Assembly (NCBI GenBank): GCA_009778325.1
Contig: WRJZ01000036.1
Coordinates: 1-52,184, forward strand
Direction: 5' to 3'
Source: Candidatus Endomicrobium neocapritermitis
GTDB taxonomy: Bacteria; Elusimicrobiota; Endomicrobiia; Endomicrobiales; Endomicrobiaceae
Length of the DNA: 52,184 nucleotides
The translations under genes were made by a program, and so were the position numbers. The first letter of the stretch is position 1. Every line of letters starts with the position of its first letter. Positions 42,213 to 52,184 of the stretch are shown here, one piece after another. The notes under the pieces are model-generated. The model was not told the origin of the DNA, made no database searches, and worked only from the letters and a program-made list of their open reading frames with translations.

Positions 42213-45200
42213 TGCCTTGACGCTCCTCTGGATCTTTTATTTGACGGTAAACCGAAACGTATCTGATGCTGAAGCATAAGCCGCCTGTCAGGCGCGTGCA
42301 TTGAATTTTCAGATTCAAGTTCGTAGATTCCGCTCAAAAATAAATTATTGTTTAATCTATATCTCATTTCTACTTCATGCCTTAAGTCCAGCCTTCTTTG
42401 TATTTGGTCAAAAGTAAGGGAATATCCGAGTAAAAGCTGATTTGTAATATTTTTTTCGACCGAATACTTTGTTCCGTAAAGCAAATCCGCGAAAGTCGGC
42501 TCATCCGTATTCGATGCCTGTTCGGTAGTTACATAGGAAACTCTAAAATTGTCGGCGATGCCGGTTCTTCTTAAAACATTTCGCGCTATGGGAGTGGCAA
42601 AACTGCTGTCAATAAGCCTGAGCGCCTGCTGCCTTAAATCAAAATCCGATATTATCCCGAGGATAAGCTCCGGGCCGTCGCCTGTTTTTACGGTTTGCTC
42701 GGTCCTTGTCACTTTTGCCAGCGCGGTTTGAGAATCCATGGTAGGGTCATCTTTTGAATAAAAACGCACATTTAAATTATCTATGTCGGATCTGGTTATA
42801 ACAAGTACTATCGTATCAGGCTCAACTCTCCCGGGAGAATAAACAGTCGTCTGCGCTTCGCCGCTTACAAACAGCGTATTTTCGTCGATTATTTCTATTT
42901 TTGCGCTTATTATGTCAAAAATAATTCCTAAATACTTTATAGTTCCTCTCTGAGTCTCAATAACTCCTTGCGGCTTAGGCGAAGCATACGTGCCTCGTAT
43001 AGACAATGTTCCGTTTATCCACGCGTCGGCAAATGAATTCTCAAACTTTGTGTTTTTAGCCGTCCTAAGCTCCAAGTCAAATTCGGTATCGTCAGGCAGA
43101 AAATCTTCGGTGTCGGAAGGCGTGTCCGGAGGCGGAAAGCTGAATCTCGTATTTTCAAGAGATACCCAGCCTGAAATTTTCGGTTTAGCGGGAGTTCCAG
43201 TAATATTTATATTAAATTTCGGTTCGCCTCTGGAATATTCCTGCAGTATGCCTCTTGATAAAACGGATCCTGACAGCGGAAGCTGCGGAACCGTTACGGG
43301 AATACCTTTATTATCCGTAAAAACCTGTATGTTAATATCGCTTACGGCAAACCCGTCCAATGCCAAACCGCCGGCAGCGTTAAACTTCCCTGACCCCGAC
43401 TTGCCGTAAAATTTGTTTATTTTAACATTGTTATCGTCCCATACGATATTCATGTTAAAATCTCTCACTCTGTCCAGATATGTTCTGGAATCAAAAACCC
43501 CGTTAGACGCATTTAACTGTCCGCTGTTCTTTATATTGCCCGCAGTGCCTTTAATGCTGCCCTTTGCATATATTTTTCCGGCTCTCGGTATTATTTCTCC
43601 GCCTGAAAGATATTGGAGCAAATACATTTTGGAGTCATCCATTTCATAAGTAACGTCAACCGGCATTTCTTTCATCCGTTCATTCAAAGAACTGTCCATC
43701 CAAAAAGGAAAGAAACCTTTAACCTCGACATTAATTTCATTTTTTTTGAATATTTTAGCCCTTTTTATTTCAGCCCTGTTATCTGAAGAGAGTATTTCCA
43801 AATCGATACTATCGTACGGAATATCCGCTATCGCGCCCTTGCTTGATTTCACCGCGAATATTATTTCCGGCGCCGAGAATGAGCCTTCCGCTCCTATGAA
43901 AAAATCCGTTTTCCCGGTAATGCTTACGGGCGAATCAATGATTTCGCCCAAAATTTCCCAATCAATACTCTTTCCCTGCGCGTCAAAAATGAAAATATCA
44001 TCCGCGAAGTAGGCGTTAACCGTTACCGCGGAAGACGATTTGAAAATATTAAAATTTTCTATTCTTACATTATTGTTAAAATCAACGGTGCCGGTAACGC
44101 TGACAGGTCCGGAACTCTGCGTAATAACAAATCTTCTGTCTTTGATGACATATCCGAGCCCCAATGATGAAAGCCTGTGTTTGTTTATCCAGAAGTTCTT
44201 TATATCTATTTTACCCTGATATGTAGAGCCGCCTTTTCTTTTATTCATTTTACCCGATATGTCGATACTTCCAAAAATATTCGCCGGACCAAACTGCGTG
44301 TTAACAAGGAAAAGATTAAGACTGTATGTTCCGTTTTTTATGTTAAAACTGCCTCTGTCGGCCCGTATTTCGCTGTCGGCAATTTTTGCCGTGGCGCTGC
44401 TTACAAGTATCCTTGAACTGTTAACGTCAATTTGCGCTTTTACGTCGTGAAGTCTAATCCCCTTGACATTAGTATTAAAACTTCTGACGTCTACTTTTAA
44501 ACGCGGCGAAGCTTTTTCGTACTGATATAAAATTCCTTTTCCGGAAAATTCTCCCGTAACAGGAGTTCTAAAACCTACAAATTTATTGATTATTGTTTCG
44601 TTAAGATTTTCAAATTCAACGGAAAGCGCGCCTCTCTGCGCCTGCGCGTATTTGCCTTTTACGGAAAATCTTGTTTTACTGGACAGCAGCTCCGCGTTTC
44701 TTATTCTCAGGGCATTATTGACATAAGAAACTTCGGACGTAAAAGAAAACGGAATTCCGGAGTATTTTCCGTTTTTAACTGACGCCGTAATATTTATTAC
44801 CGGCTTATCAAGAGTGCCCGAAATTTTTGCGGACATATTAAGAAAAGCCTCAAGTTCAGGATTGAGTCCCGAGATATTAGTATTTTTTAAGTTTAAAGAG
44901 CCTGTTATGCGGTTCGTATTTTTTCCGTAAAAAGATGATAAATTGCCTTCAAACCCGTTATCCGATCTTATATCCGATAAAGTAAATTTGTTTAAAGATA
45001 TGACCGTATCCGCCCTGAGATTGTCAAAAGCAACCCCGGAAACTTTCAATGAATTGCCGGCAATCGTTCCCACGACTTCATTTTTAGTATTAAGCTGCCC
45101 GCTGAACGTTATGTCGCTGTCAACGGACAAACCGCCGATATTAATCTTTCTTGTTCTTAAACTCAGAGAAGACACGGGATTCTCGTTAGTAAAACCGATA

Positions 45201-46888
45201 AGCCCGCTGGCAAAAGCGTTTACTCCTTCATTTTCGCCTTTTAAACTGAAATTGCTTATATTTATTCTGCTGAGATTTAAATCGCCTTTTGCTTCAAATT
45301 TTTTAAATTTATTACCGAAAAAAGAACCGTCATAAGCTTTTATGTCAAAATCGGTAGTGCCGTCTTTTTCATATCTTATGCGTCCGCTTGCAAGCCCCCG
45401 GATACTTTCCTTTGCATATCCGAAAGTTTTCAATACATTCGCAATATCGGTATTTGTGAATTTAAAATCGGTTGACAAGTTCTTTCCCGCCCTCACTACG
45501 CTGTTAAATATCATGCTTTTATCGCTTTTATAAAAATAGAAAACATAAATATCGGCGCTTCTTGTGATAGTTCCGAAAATATCGGTTTTGCCGATTTTAC
45601 GGGTTTCAAGATTTATAATTGAGAAATTGATAATCCCGGATGTTTCGTTTAACGCTCCTTGTATGGTAACCGTACCGCCGGCTTTTTGCCTTAATCCATG
45701 CACTATCGGCAATTGGGAAACAGGCATATTGACCATGTCAACGTTTATTTCCCCGGTTCTTAAATTTCCCGAAAGTTCTCCTATCTGCTTTCCGTCAAAC
45801 AAAAGCCTGATAAGATAAATGCCTCCCGGTTTATAAACGGCGTATATTTGTCCGCTTCTGCCGTAATCGAAGGAAACATCATACTTTCCGTCGGGCTGCC
45901 GCACGCCTGAAACTTCAAAATTTCCCATGCCTATCCCGTAAACGGACAAGTTCCTTAAAAACAAAGCAAGATTGCCTTCGCCGTTCTTATAAACGAACTT
46001 AGACTCAACTTCGCCGCCGATATCGCTGTTCAGCTTTGAAAGCGAAATATTTGCTTTGGCGTAAAATTCTTCGGCAGAGTTCCGCTCAAACGACAAATTT
46101 CCGAAATCTCCGGATAAAGACGCGCGCAATATGCCGTCACTTCTGACAATAGTTCCGGATGAGTCCAAAATTTCAAAAAAATTGGATCTTAATTTCTCTA
46201 CGGCTATGTTTTGTTCAAATGAAAAATTCTCGGCGTCAAATGTTCCGGAAACGCTCATAATACTCTCAATAATATCTTCCGAAGAAATTACAAATTCTGT
46301 ATTAAAAACGGAATTATTCCCGCTAGGCTTAATTGCGCCGGTTATATAAAACGGTATTTCATAAGGAAGCACGACGGAAGAAAGAAAAACCCCCTCGGGG
46401 TTTACGGTTATTTCGGTACTGCTTATTCTTAAAATTTCCCGGCTTGATTTGATAACAATATTGTCGGCAAGAATTTTTATTTCGGATTCCGGAAGTCTGA
46501 ATGCAGCCGATCGGCCGGATGCGTTTTTCTCATTCCCGCCGTCTTCAATCAATCTGTTTTCATTATTTAAATCTATGGTTGTATTATAAAATTCAATTGT
46601 TCTGATATAGTTTATCGGCCTTGTGAAATTTCTCAGCATTTTCATAAGACCTATTCTTACCGTGACTTTTTCCGTACTTATTCTGCCGTCAACCGAAACA
46701 TCGGTAAATGTAACGCTTCCGGTAAAAGGAGAAACATAAAAAGTGCCTATCGTAAAATTATGTCCGGTATGTTTATGTAAAAAATTTTCCAAATGAGGCA
46801 CATATAAAAATATTCTTATATTATATGCCGCTATGAAAACCGCTAAAAGTATTGCGGTATATATGATATATCTAAAAAATTTCCACAC
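42209..46888 (-). CDS. tamB: TamB-like translocation and assembly / lipid transport protein (DUF490)
   Basis: TamB-type proteins are anchored in the inner membrane and span the periplasm, aiding outer-membrane protein assembly or phospholipid transport. This 1,559-residue protein has an N-terminal membrane helix ([18 protein letters not shown]), a very long beta-rich repeat region and a C-terminal DUF490 domain. I start at GTG (46888, reading WKFFRYIIY) because GAGG precedes it; the frame continues to a TTG at 46906 without a ribosome site. It lies upstream of mscL and bamA, which fits an assembly role. Confidence 0.87.
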   Translation of the reverse strand: MWKFFRYIIYTAILLAVFIAAYNIRIFLYVPHLENFLHKHTGHNFTIGTFYVSPFTGSVTFTDVSVDGRISTEKVTVRIGLMKMLRNFTRPINYIRTIEFYNTTIDLNNENRLIEDGGNEKNASGRSAAFRLPESEIKILADNIVIKSSREILRISSTEITVNPEGVFLSSVVLPYEIPFYITGAIKPSGNNSVFNTEFVISSEDIIESIMSVSGTFDAENFSFEQNIAVEKLRSNFFEILDSSGTIVRSDGILRASLSGDFGNLSFERNSAEEFYAKANISLSKLNSDIGGEVESKFVYKNGEGNLALFLRNLSVYGIGMGNFEVSGVRQPDGKYDVSFDYGRSGQIYAVYKPGGIYLIRLLFDGKQIGELSGNLRTGEINVDMVNMPVSQLPIVHGLRQKAGGTVTIQGALNETSGIINFSIINLETRKIGKTDIFGTITRSADIYVFYFYKSDKSMIFNSVVRAGKNLSTDFKFTNTDIANVLKTFGYAKESIRGLASGRIRYEKDGTTDFDIKAYDGSFFGNKFKKFEAKGDLNLSRINISNFSLKGENEGVNAFASGLIGFTNENPVSSLSLRTRKINIGGLSVDSDITFSGQLNTKNEVVGTIAGNSLKVSGVAFDNLRADTVISLNKFTLSDIRSDNGFEGNLSSFYGKNTNRITGSLNLKNTNISGLNPELEAFLNMSAKISGTLDKPVINITASVKNGKYSGIPFSFTSEVSYVNNALRIRNAELLSSKTRFSVKGKYAQAQRGALSVEFENLNETIINKFVGFRTPVTGEFSGKGILYQYEKASPRLKVDVRSFNTNVKGIRLHDVKAQIDVNSSRILVSSATAKIADSEIRADRGSFNIKNGTYSLNLFLVNTQFGPANIFGSIDISGKMNKRKGGSTYQGKIDIKNFWINKHRLSSLGLGYVIKDRRFVITQSSGPVSVTGTVDFNNNVRIENFNIFKSSSAVTVNAYFADDIFIFDAQGKSIDWEILGEIIDSPVSITGKTDFFIGAEGSFSAPEIIFAVKSSKGAIADIPYDSIDLEILSSDNRAEIKRAKIFKKNEINVEVKGFFPFWMDSSLNERMKEMPVDVTYEMDDSKMYLLQYLSGGEIIPRAGKIYAKGSIKGTAGNIKNSGQLNASNGVFDSRTYLDRVRDFNMNIVWDDNNVKINKFYGKSGSGKFNAAGGLALDGFAVSDINIQVFTDNKGIPVTVPQLPLSGSVLSRGILQEYSRGEPKFNINITGTPAKPKISGWVSLENTRFSFPPPDTPSDTEDFLPDDTEFDLELRTAKNTKFENSFADAWINGTLSIRGTYASPKPQGVIETQRGTIKYLGIIFDIISAKIEIIDENTLFVSGEAQTTVYSPGRVEPDTIVLVITRSDIDNLNVRFYSKDDPTMDSQTALAKVTRTEQTVKTGDGPELILGIISDFDLRQQALRLIDSSFATPIARNVLRRTGIADNFRVSYVTTEQASNTDEPTFADLLYGTKYSVEKNITNQLLLGYSLTFDQIQRRLDLRHEVEMRYRLNNNLFLSGIYELESENSMHAPDRRLMLQHQIRFGLPSNKRSRGASRQ

Positions 46889-46937
46889 TTTCCCTCGATA
46901 TAACAATTATTAGGGTTTCTCTAAAAATCCTCTTTTT

Positions 46938-47011
46938 GCCATTGCGGGCTTGACCCGCAATCTATGATTTATACAAGATTGCGGCAGGACAGGCTTCGGC
47001 CGCAATGACGA
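46938..47011. repeat. Inverted repeat with ATTGCGGG words
   Basis: ATTGCGGGCTTGACCCGCAA and GATTGCGGC...GGCCGCAAT form nested hairpins between ilvE and tamB. ATTGCGGGC-like palindromes are frequent intergenic repeats in bacteria. A link to the AACGGC class next to it is uncertain. Confidence 0.6.
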
Positions 47012-47027
47012 CACGGAAAATAGAGAC

Positions 47028-47095
47028 CCGTTAAGTAATAAGCAACATATAATAAATTAACGGCAACGGCAAGGATTTTATTGCCCGTTACTTAC
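47028..47095. repeat. Intergenic repeat, GTTAAGTAA/TTACTTACTT words, with AACGGC
   Basis: Arms CCGTTAAGTAATAAG and GCCCGTTACTTACTT are inverted, and AACGGCAACGGCAAGG lies between them. It reaches the ilvE stop codon. Confidence 0.65.
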
Positions 47096-47971
47096 TTATT
47101 TTATAGGCACGCCTGTCAGGCGCGTTAAGCTTTTAAATTCTTTTATAAGCTTCGCGGTTATTTTTCCAGGCTTACCGTCGCCTATTACCCTTGAGTCTGT
47201 TTTTATAACAGGTATGACTTCCGCGGCTGTTCCCGTCAAAAAGCATTCATCGGCAGTATAAACATTATATGTCGTCACACGTTCTTCTTTTACCTGTACC
47301 CTGAGTTTATTTTTCGAAAGCTCAATAACCGCGTCTCTGGTAATTCCTATCAAAGCGCCTTCTGAAGCCGGCGGAGTAAATAAAACCCCGTTTTTGACGA
47401 TAAATATATTATCTCCCGTGCATTCCGCTACATAACCTTCGGAATTAAGCATTATGGCTTCCATAACGCCTGCCCTTGTGGCTTCCATTTTTGCCATAAT
47501 GTTATTTAAATAATTTAAAGATTTGACATTCGGGCTTAACGCGTCAGGCCTTATTCTTCTGGTTGCAGCCGTTATGATTTCCCCGCCTTTTTCATAAAGC
47601 TCTTCCGGATAAAGGGAAATTTTATCGGCGATTATTATAATTGAGGGCGGTTCGGTACATTTTCTCGGGTCTAACCCCAAATCTCCGCATCCTCTTGTAA
47701 CGACAAGCCTTATATATCCCTCAGTAAGTTTATTGGCAATAAGCGTTTTTATAATAGCTTTTTCCATTTCGTTTTTTGTTATCGGAATAGTAAGATTAAT
47801 AGCCTTTGCCGAATCCCAAAGCCTGTCCAAATGCTCTTTTAATCTGAATACTCTTCCGTTGTAAGCTCTGATTCCTTCAAAAATTCCATCGCCGTAAAGC
47901 AAACCATGGTCAAATACCGAAACTTTAGCTTCTTCTTTTGAAACAAGTTTCCCGTCCAAATAAATCTTCAT
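47096..47971 (-). CDS. ilvE: Branched-chain amino acid aminotransferase (class IV PLP)
   Basis: IlvE exchanges amino groups between glutamate and the keto acids of Leu, Ile and Val. The 291 residues show the fold type IV pattern [20 protein letters not shown], the PLP lysine region [14 protein letters not shown], and [14 protein letters not shown] start at MKIYLDGK, with GGGAG 7 bases upstream; the longer frame to 48049 reads through a repeat. D-amino acid transaminases share the fold, but the motifs favour IlvE. Confidence 0.9.
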   Translation of the reverse strand: MKIYLDGKLVSKEEAKVSVFDHGLLYGDGIFEGIRAYNGRVFRLKEHLDRLWDSAKAINLTIPITKNEMEKAIIKTLIANKLTEGYIRLVVTRGCGDLGLDPRKCTEPPSIIIIADKISLYPEELYEKGGEIITAATRRIRPDALSPNVKSLNYLNNIMAKMEATRAGVMEAIMLNSEGYVAECTGDNIFIVKNGVLFTPPASEGALIGITRDAVIELSKNKLRVQVKEERVTTYNVYTADECFLTGTAAEVIPVIKTDSRVIGDGKPGKITAKLIKEFKSLTRLTGVPIK

Positions 47972-47983
47972 TTTAAAGCTCCC

Positions 47984-48083
47984 AAATCGGAAGCTTAGAG
48001 AGCTTAGAGGGCTTAGATGTTTGGCAAAGACTTTAACAGCCGCTGCCACGCTTCTAAACTTCCAAACTTCTAAACTTCTGCCG
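47984..48083. repeat. Intergenic repeat, AGCTTAGAG/CTAAACTTC words
   Basis: Left arm GGAAGCTTAGAGAGCTTAGA and right arm CTAAACTTCCAAACTTC are inverted. The centre carries GCCGCTGCC. On the right it ends in TGCCGTT and runs into the lolD 3' end, so the last lolD codons and stop are part of the element. Confidence 0.75.
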
Positions 48084-48741
48084 TTTTTATTTTCCCGTCT
48101 ATCATTTTTATCTGCCTGTCGGCTTTTTGCGCCAATTCCTGATTATGTGTAACCAAAATTAAAGTAGATTTCGCGTCATTTGAAACCGAAAACAGCAAAT
48201 TTTCAATTTCAAGCCCTGTCTGCCTGTCCAAATTTCCGGTAGGCTCGTCGGCAAAAATAATTTTCGGCTTGTTTATAAGCGCTCTGGCAAGCGCAGCTCT
48301 CTGCTGCTCGCCGCCGGAAAGCTCATTCGGAAAATGATTTTTCCTGTGAGAAAGCCCGACTTTCGCAAGAATCTCCTCGGCATAAGACATTTTTTTATCT
48401 TTCTCTTCCCACACCGGCAGCAAAATATTCTCTAAAACCGTAAAATCGGCAAGCAAATAATGGAACTGAAACACAAAACCGATATTATCTTTTCTCATCT
48501 TACAAAGATAATTGTCATCGGACTTATAACAATCCTTGCCGTCAATAAAAACCTGTCCCGACGTAGGTCTGTCCATAAGCCCCAAAGTATGTATAAGCGT
48601 ACTTTTGCCTGCTCCCGAAGGTCCGGTAAAAGAAATTTTCTCCCCTGACTTTATATCGAGGTTTATATCCTTCAAAACCTCAATATCAGGAGAATCTTTT
48701 TTTTTATAAACTTTAGTTAAATTAACAGCTCTTATTTCCAT
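48070..48741 (-). CDS. lolD: Lipoprotein-releasing ABC transporter ATPase
   Basis: LolD powers release of lipoproteins from the inner membrane by LolC/E. The 223 residues show Walker [12 protein letters not shown], signature [16 protein letters not shown] and Walker [13 protein letters not shown], typical of the MacB/LolD group. I start at [14 protein letters not shown]; the upstream part of the open frame is repeat sequence. It follows the permease gene on the same strand. The last codons TAEV and stop come from an intergenic repeat. Confidence 0.92.
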   Translation of the reverse strand: MEIRAVNLTKVYKKKDSPDIEVLKDINLDIKSGEKISFTGPSGAGKSTLIHTLGLMDRPTSGQVFIDGKDCYKSDDNYLCKMRKDNIGFVFQFHYLLADFTVLENILLPVWEEKDKKMSYAEEILAKVGLSHRKNHFPNELSGGEQQRAALARALINKPKIIFADEPTGNLDRQTGLEIENLLFSVSNDAKSTLILVTHNQELAQKADRQIKMIDGKIKTAEV

Positions 48742-48747
48742 GTTTTT

Positions 48748-48858
48748 AACGGCAGAGTGGAGAGTGAAAAGTGGAGAGTGGAAATACGGCAACGGCACTA
48801 AATATCTGCGCGAAGCGCTCATTATCTTCACTCTTCATTTTTCACTCTTCACTCTGTC
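48748..48858. repeat. Intergenic repeat, GTGGAGA/CACTCTT-word family
   Basis: It begins AACGGCAGAGTGGAGAGTG, 6 bases from the lolD start. Arms AGAGTGGAGAGTGAAAAGTG and CTTCACTCTTCATTTTTCAC are inverted, and the centre has TGCGC-GAA-GCGCT. Its word is close to the element at 31340. Confidence 0.85.
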
Positions 48859-48869
48859 TTTTTCCTTTT

Positions 48870-50090
48870 TTATCCGTATCTTATCGCCTCAAGCGGATCA
48901 AGCTTTGACACCTGATAAGCCGGATATATTCCCGCAATAACGGTTATAATAAAAGCGCAAAGCGCAACCGAAAGTATGTCAAACGGTATTATTGCTATGG
49001 GCAGTCTGTCCACGTAATAAATCCCCTTAGGAAGCTTAAATATTTCAAAGTTTTTCAGAACAAGGCTTATGCCTATTCCGAGAACCAGCCCTAAAACCGT
49101 GCCAATAGAACCGACTACAAGCCCTTCAAAAAAGAAAATCTTTGCGATAGATTTTTTTGAAAACCCTACTGCCGACATTATCCCTATTTCTTTTGATTTC
49201 TGCACGCTTAAAAGCAGAAGATTGGAAATAATATTGAACGCGGCTACAAGGATTATCAAACCTAAAATCAAAAACATCATTATCTTTTCAAGTTTAAGAG
49301 CCGAAAATAAATTTTTATTTAATTCTATCCAGGCCTTCACTCTGTACGGATAAGTAAACTCTCTTTGAAGCGCGGAAGCAATTGAAACCGCTTTATCAAA
49401 ATTGCGCGTCTGTATGCTTATACCGCTGACTTCGCCTTCCATATTAAATATTTGCTGCGCGTAAGCCAAATCTATAAAGCCCAAAGAAGAGTCGAAATCA
49501 TACATTCCCGAATGAAACAATGCCATGACTTTAAACTTATACATCTTCGGCATGCTTCCGAAATTAGACGGAAACATCAGAACTATTTCATCTCCGGCAG
49601 TCACGGAAACACTTTTCGCTATTTCGCTGCCGAGAATGATTTCGCCGTCGTTAAGACCGTCAAAATCCATATCCGAAACCTGTATCTGTCTTGAAATGCC
49701 TACCATCGCGTCTTCATCTTTAAAATTTACCGCTTTTACTATAAGCCCTGTTGACGCGGCCGTGCCGACGCTTCGTATTATCCCCTGCCTGTAAATAAAC
49801 GGAGACACGGCAGCCACATTTTTATTTTCTTTCAGAGACTCAATTATTTCTTTATAATCCGTAAACGCGTCGCCGTCAATTCTGGTCATCATTATGTGCG
49901 GCTGTATTCCCAAAATTTTGTCTCTGATATCTCTTTGGAAACCGCTCATAACCGATAAAGTAATAACAAGAGCCGCAACGCCCAAAGTTGTGCCGCCCAC
50001 GGCTATAAGAGTAGTCAGTAAAGCAAAAAAACCTTTTTTTCTTGCTTTTAAATATCTGATTGCTATAAAAAGCCCCGTAGGAATTATCAT
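48870..50090 (-). CDS. Lipoprotein-releasing ABC transporter permease (LolC/LolE family)
   Basis: LolC/E form the membrane part of the lipoprotein release machine. The 406-residue protein has an N-terminal membrane helix after FIAIRYLKARKKG, a large periplasmic domain (about 50-260) and three C-terminal helices, ending with YPAYQVSKLDPLEAIRYG as in the FtsX family. A single LolC/E gene is seen, so it may act as a homodimer (LolF-like). I start at the ATG reading MIIPTGLF, with GGGA 6 bases upstream; ATG 50102 and GTG 50114 are alternatives. Confidence 0.9.
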   Translation of the reverse strand: MIIPTGLFIAIRYLKARKKGFFALLTTLIAVGGTTLGVAALVITLSVMSGFQRDIRDKILGIQPHIMMTRIDGDAFTDYKEIIESLKENKNVAAVSPFIYRQGIIRSVGTAASTGLIVKAVNFKDEDAMVGISRQIQVSDMDFDGLNDGEIILGSEIAKSVSVTAGDEIVLMFPSNFGSMPKMYKFKVMALFHSGMYDFDSSLGFIDLAYAQQIFNMEGEVSGISIQTRNFDKAVSIASALQREFTYPYRVKAWIELNKNLFSALKLEKIMMFLILGLIILVAAFNIISNLLLLSVQKSKEIGIMSAVGFSKKSIAKIFFFEGLVVGSIGTVLGLVLGIGISLVLKNFEIFKLPKGIYYVDRLPIAIIPFDILSVALCAFIITVIAGIYPAYQVSKLDPLEAIRYG

Positions 50091-50139
50091 TTTTATTCCC
50101 ATATTTCCTTTCACTGCGACGCGGCAAGCCTTTTTGCAA

Positions 50140-50176
50140 TTCGCCGTCGTAGTTCATTCGTAATTCGTAATTGCCG
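50140..50176. repeat. Short intergenic repeat, TAATTCGT-word family
   Basis: TTCATTCGTAATTCGTAATT ends in GCCGTT, whose last bases overlap the lysS stop codon. It is the smallest copy in the window. Confidence 0.75.
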
Positions 50177-51664
50177 TTACTCCGGCCTCATTGCGGGAAA
50201 CGTAAGAACTTCGCGTATGGATTCAACGCCCGTTAAAATCATAACAAGTCTGTCGATTCCGATTCCAAGTCCGCCTGTTGGAGGAAGCCCCTGTTCAAGC
50301 GCCAGGATAAAATCTTCGTCATACGGCATAACTTCATCCTCGCCTTTCTTTTTAGCTTCCATCTGCTCTTCGAATCTGAGCTTCTGCAGTTCAGGGTCAT
50401 TAAGCTCGGAGTACGCGTTTCCTATTTCCATGCCGTTTATATAAAGTTCAAACCTTTCGGCTATTTCCGGCTGGTCAAATTTTACTTTTGACAAAGGCGA
50501 ATAAACAGCCGGATAATCCATCACAAAAGTAGGAGCCGTAAGATTGGGCACGACTTTTTCGTCAAAAAGCTGGTCAAGAATCTTTTTTTCAGTCGCGTTT
50601 TTAGGCAGTTCAAGGTTAAGATGCTTTACCAGGTCAAAAAGTTTTCCGCTTTCAACATAAGGAAGCAGCTCCAAACCGGTAAATTCCTTAATGAGATCAA
50701 ACATTTTTGCTCTTCTGAAATTCATATTAATCTTCGTAGAGCCGATCTTTTCAGCCGCCGTCTTAATCAAAGTTTCCGTTAAATCCATCATATCGTTATA
50801 ATCCGCGTAAGCCTGATAAAGTTCCATCATTGTAAATTCCGGGTTATGATTTCTGTCTATGCCTTCATTTCTGAAATTTCTTCCTATTTCAAATACTCTT
50901 TCCATACCGCCAACCACAAGCCTTTTGAGATAAAGTTCGGGAGCTATTCTCAAAAATAAATTTATATCCAAAGCTTTATGATGCGTCACAAAAGGATTGG
51001 CGTTCGCGCCGCCGGCAAGCGACTGTAAAACAGGCGTTTCAACTTCAATAAACCCAAGCTCTTCAAGTTTATGTCTTATCGCGGAAATTATCATGCTTCT
51101 TTTAACAAAAACGTCTTTAACTTCCGGATTTGCTATCAAATCAAGGTATCTCTGCCTGTATCTTGTCTCGGTATCTTTTAAACCGTGCCATTTTTCCGGC
51201 AGCGGCCTGAAAGCTTTTGTCAGCATTTCCCATTTTTCAACCATTATGCTTAATTCATTTGTTTTAGTTCTAAACGGCGTGCCCTCAACCGAAATTATAT
51301 CCGATAAGTCCACCATATCTTTAAATAATTTATACCGGTCCGCGCCAAGTTTATCTGCGCGCACATAAATTTGTATTTTCGCGGAGCCGTCGCGTATATC
51401 AAGAAAAGCCGCTTTACCCATATTTCTGTAAGTCATAACTCTTCCCGCGACTTTTACATTTTTACCTTCCGCCATCTGCTCTTTTTCCAAAGAAACGAAC
51501 TCTTTTTGCACAGCGTCTATACTTCTGTCAAATTTGTACTGCGCGGGATAAGGATTAATTTTCATCGCGGCCAAATCTTTGGCTTTCTGTTTTCTCTGCA
51601 TTATTATCTGCTCTATGGGAGCCGCATTTTGTTCAGCGGTTTGTTCTTTCTGTTTCTCTTGCAT
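50177..51664 (-). CDS. lysS: Lysyl-tRNA synthetase, class II
   Basis: LysS charges tRNA-Lys. The 495 residues have an N-terminal OB-fold ([20 protein letters not shown]) and the class II core. Motif 2 includes [20 protein letters not shown], and motif 3 is [13 protein letters not shown] followed by the typical [12 protein letters not shown] end. An extra charged Gln/Glu-rich segment precedes the OB-fold. A CAGGG/CCCTG hairpin (51681-51697) lies just before the ribosome site. Nothing else in the leader resembles a T-box. Confidence 0.96.
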   Translation of the reverse strand: MQEKQKEQTAEQNAAPIEQIIMQRKQKAKDLAAMKINPYPAQYKFDRSIDAVQKEFVSLEKEQMAEGKNVKVAGRVMTYRNMGKAAFLDIRDGSAKIQIYVRADKLGADRYKLFKDMVDLSDIISVEGTPFRTKTNELSIMVEKWEMLTKAFRPLPEKWHGLKDTETRYRQRYLDLIANPEVKDVFVKRSMIISAIRHKLEELGFIEVETPVLQSLAGGANANPFVTHHKALDINLFLRIAPELYLKRLVVGGMERVFEIGRNFRNEGIDRNHNPEFTMMELYQAYADYNDMMDLTETLIKTAAEKIGSTKINMNFRRAKMFDLIKEFTGLELLPYVESGKLFDLVKHLNLELPKNATEKKILDQLFDEKVVPNLTAPTFVMDYPAVYSPLSKVKFDQPEIAERFELYINGMEIGNAYSELNDPELQKLRFEEQMEAKKKGEDEVMPYDEDFILALEQGLPPTGGLGIGIDRLVMILTGVESIREVLTFPAMRPE

Positions 51665-51803
51665 TTTAATTTTCGCCTTTCAGGGGTGCAATCCCTGCAA
51701 AATTTTTAGATAAAATGATATCATTTTTTTGATGCGCAGTCAAAGCGTTAATTTTTTATTTTTACATAAAAAATCAATAAGTTTTTCTAATGACAATAAA
51801 ATA

Positions 51804-51828
51804 TCCGGTAACAGAATTTCTTACCGGA
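51804..51828 (-). terminator. Intrinsic terminator of the outer-membrane protein gene
   Basis: TCCGGTAA (51828-51821 on the minus strand) pairs with TTACCGGA (51811-51804), followed by TATTTTATT. It lies between the partial gene at the right edge and lysS. Confidence 0.6.
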
Positions 51829-51832
51829 CGTT

Positions 51833-51875
51833 TGTATTATTTATTAATTATTACTTGTTATTTATTACTTGTCGT
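51833..51875. repeat. Iterated spacer, TTATTACTTG words
   Basis: TTATTTATTAATTATTACTTG and a second TTATTTATTACTTG copy iterate before the stop codon of the partial gene, ending GTCGTTT. It looks like another one-armed spacer. Confidence 0.55.
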
Positions 51876-52184
51876 TTAAGGGAACCTGAAAATTAAACTC
51901 AAGAAATGCGAGCCCGTTGACTCCTGCACTTCCAGCGGCAGTCCAAACGCGTAATCTATTATCAATGCGTATTCTCCAAACTTTATCTCATATCCCGTTC
52001 CGAAATTTATCTGCTCTTTCCACCCTCCTATTCTCAACGCCAGCGTACCCTCTATTACTTTGCTCTCCATTCCTATCTTCAACAAGTCCTCATCTCCGCT
52101 TCTCATTTCATAATCCGCCGCTACCGTAAACTTCGGTATCCTTACTATCGGCAGCTCTTCTCTGTAATACGCCGCTCCTATTAC
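51876..52184 (-). CDS. Outer-membrane protein, C-terminal part (PorV/UPF0164-like), partial
   Basis: The frame is open to the window edge and starts upstream of it; 102 residues are visible. It reads VIGAAYYREELPIVRIPKF at the edge and has alternating strands such as EYALIIDYAFG, ending SLIFRFP. A C-terminal aromatic strand of the form HFLSLIFRF is typical of beta-barrels of the PorV/UPF0164 type. The partner and substrate are unknown. It is followed by its own terminator. Confidence 0.7.
   Translation of the reverse strand, partial: VIGAAYYREELPIVRIPKFTVAADYEMRSGDEDLLKIGMESKVIEGTLALRIGGWKEQINFGTGYEIKFGEYALIIDYAFGLPLEVQESTGSHFLSLIFRFP

Noticed and set aside
51665-51710. T-box leader before lysS.
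   Set aside because: Only a small CAGGG/CCCTG hairpin is present; there is no specifier loop or T-box sequence, and the leader is too short.

Overview
The window is a dense, low-GC (roughly 40 percent by eye) bacterial chromosome segment. Every protein gene I can support, and both tRNAs, lie on the minus strand, so transcription runs from high to low coordinates. The organism is a diderm: it has lipid A genes, BamA, Skp/OmpH, TamB and Lol genes. It makes LL-diaminopimelate through DapL and carries an LpxC-FabZ fusion. It also has a GSI-alpha glutamine synthetase followed by an ANTAR protein, a split archaeal-type glutamate synthase, and many modular intergenic repeats. An Elusimicrobiota bacterium (Endomicrobium-like) fits best, but that is inference from gene content, not a database match.

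Region 1 (about 1-2,660) carries panD, a short DksA/TraR protein and an Orn/Lys/Arg decarboxylase. The decarboxylase has a structured leader that could act as a switch; part of it resembles a ZTP riboswitch and part resembles tRNA-Val.

Region 2 (2,768-23,440) is devoted to nitrogen. One tightly packed run (glnA, ANTAR regulator, carA, carB, purF, pyrG, guaA) puts glutamine synthesis beside four glutamine-consuming enzymes. Next to it are a five-gene split glutamate synthase and an operon of outer-membrane protein, amtB, PII, dapF and dapL. All three transcription units start with related leaders containing a hairpin with the hexaloop AAAGGC. That loop has A at position 1 and G at position 4, the features reported for ANTAR RNA targets. 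The ANTAR gene lies in the first unit, so I propose one antitermination regulon covering ammonium uptake, GS, GOGAT and the amidotransferases.

Region 3 (23,240-24,680) is the only stretch of more than 300 bases without a recognised protein gene. It holds leader C, a candidate structured RNA with a terminator, a plus-strand promoter with a tiny unrecognised ORF, and genes for tRNA-Val(GAC) and tRNA-Cys(GCA).

Region 4 (24,680-52,184) builds the outer membrane. It contains rfbC and rfbD, two MsbA-like exporters, lpxB, gnnA- and gnnB-like genes, lpxI, two lpxA genes, lpxC-fabZ, lpxD, an OmpH/Skp gene, bamA, mscL, tamB, ilvE, lolD, lolC/E and lysS. The end of an outer-membrane protein gene runs off the window. 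GnnA and GnnB beside two LpxA copies predict a lipid A containing 2,3-diamino-2,3-dideoxyglucose.

Many spacers in regions 1, 3 and 4 are filled by repeats built the same way but from different short words. Several carry a shared AACGGC end placed at a stop codon.
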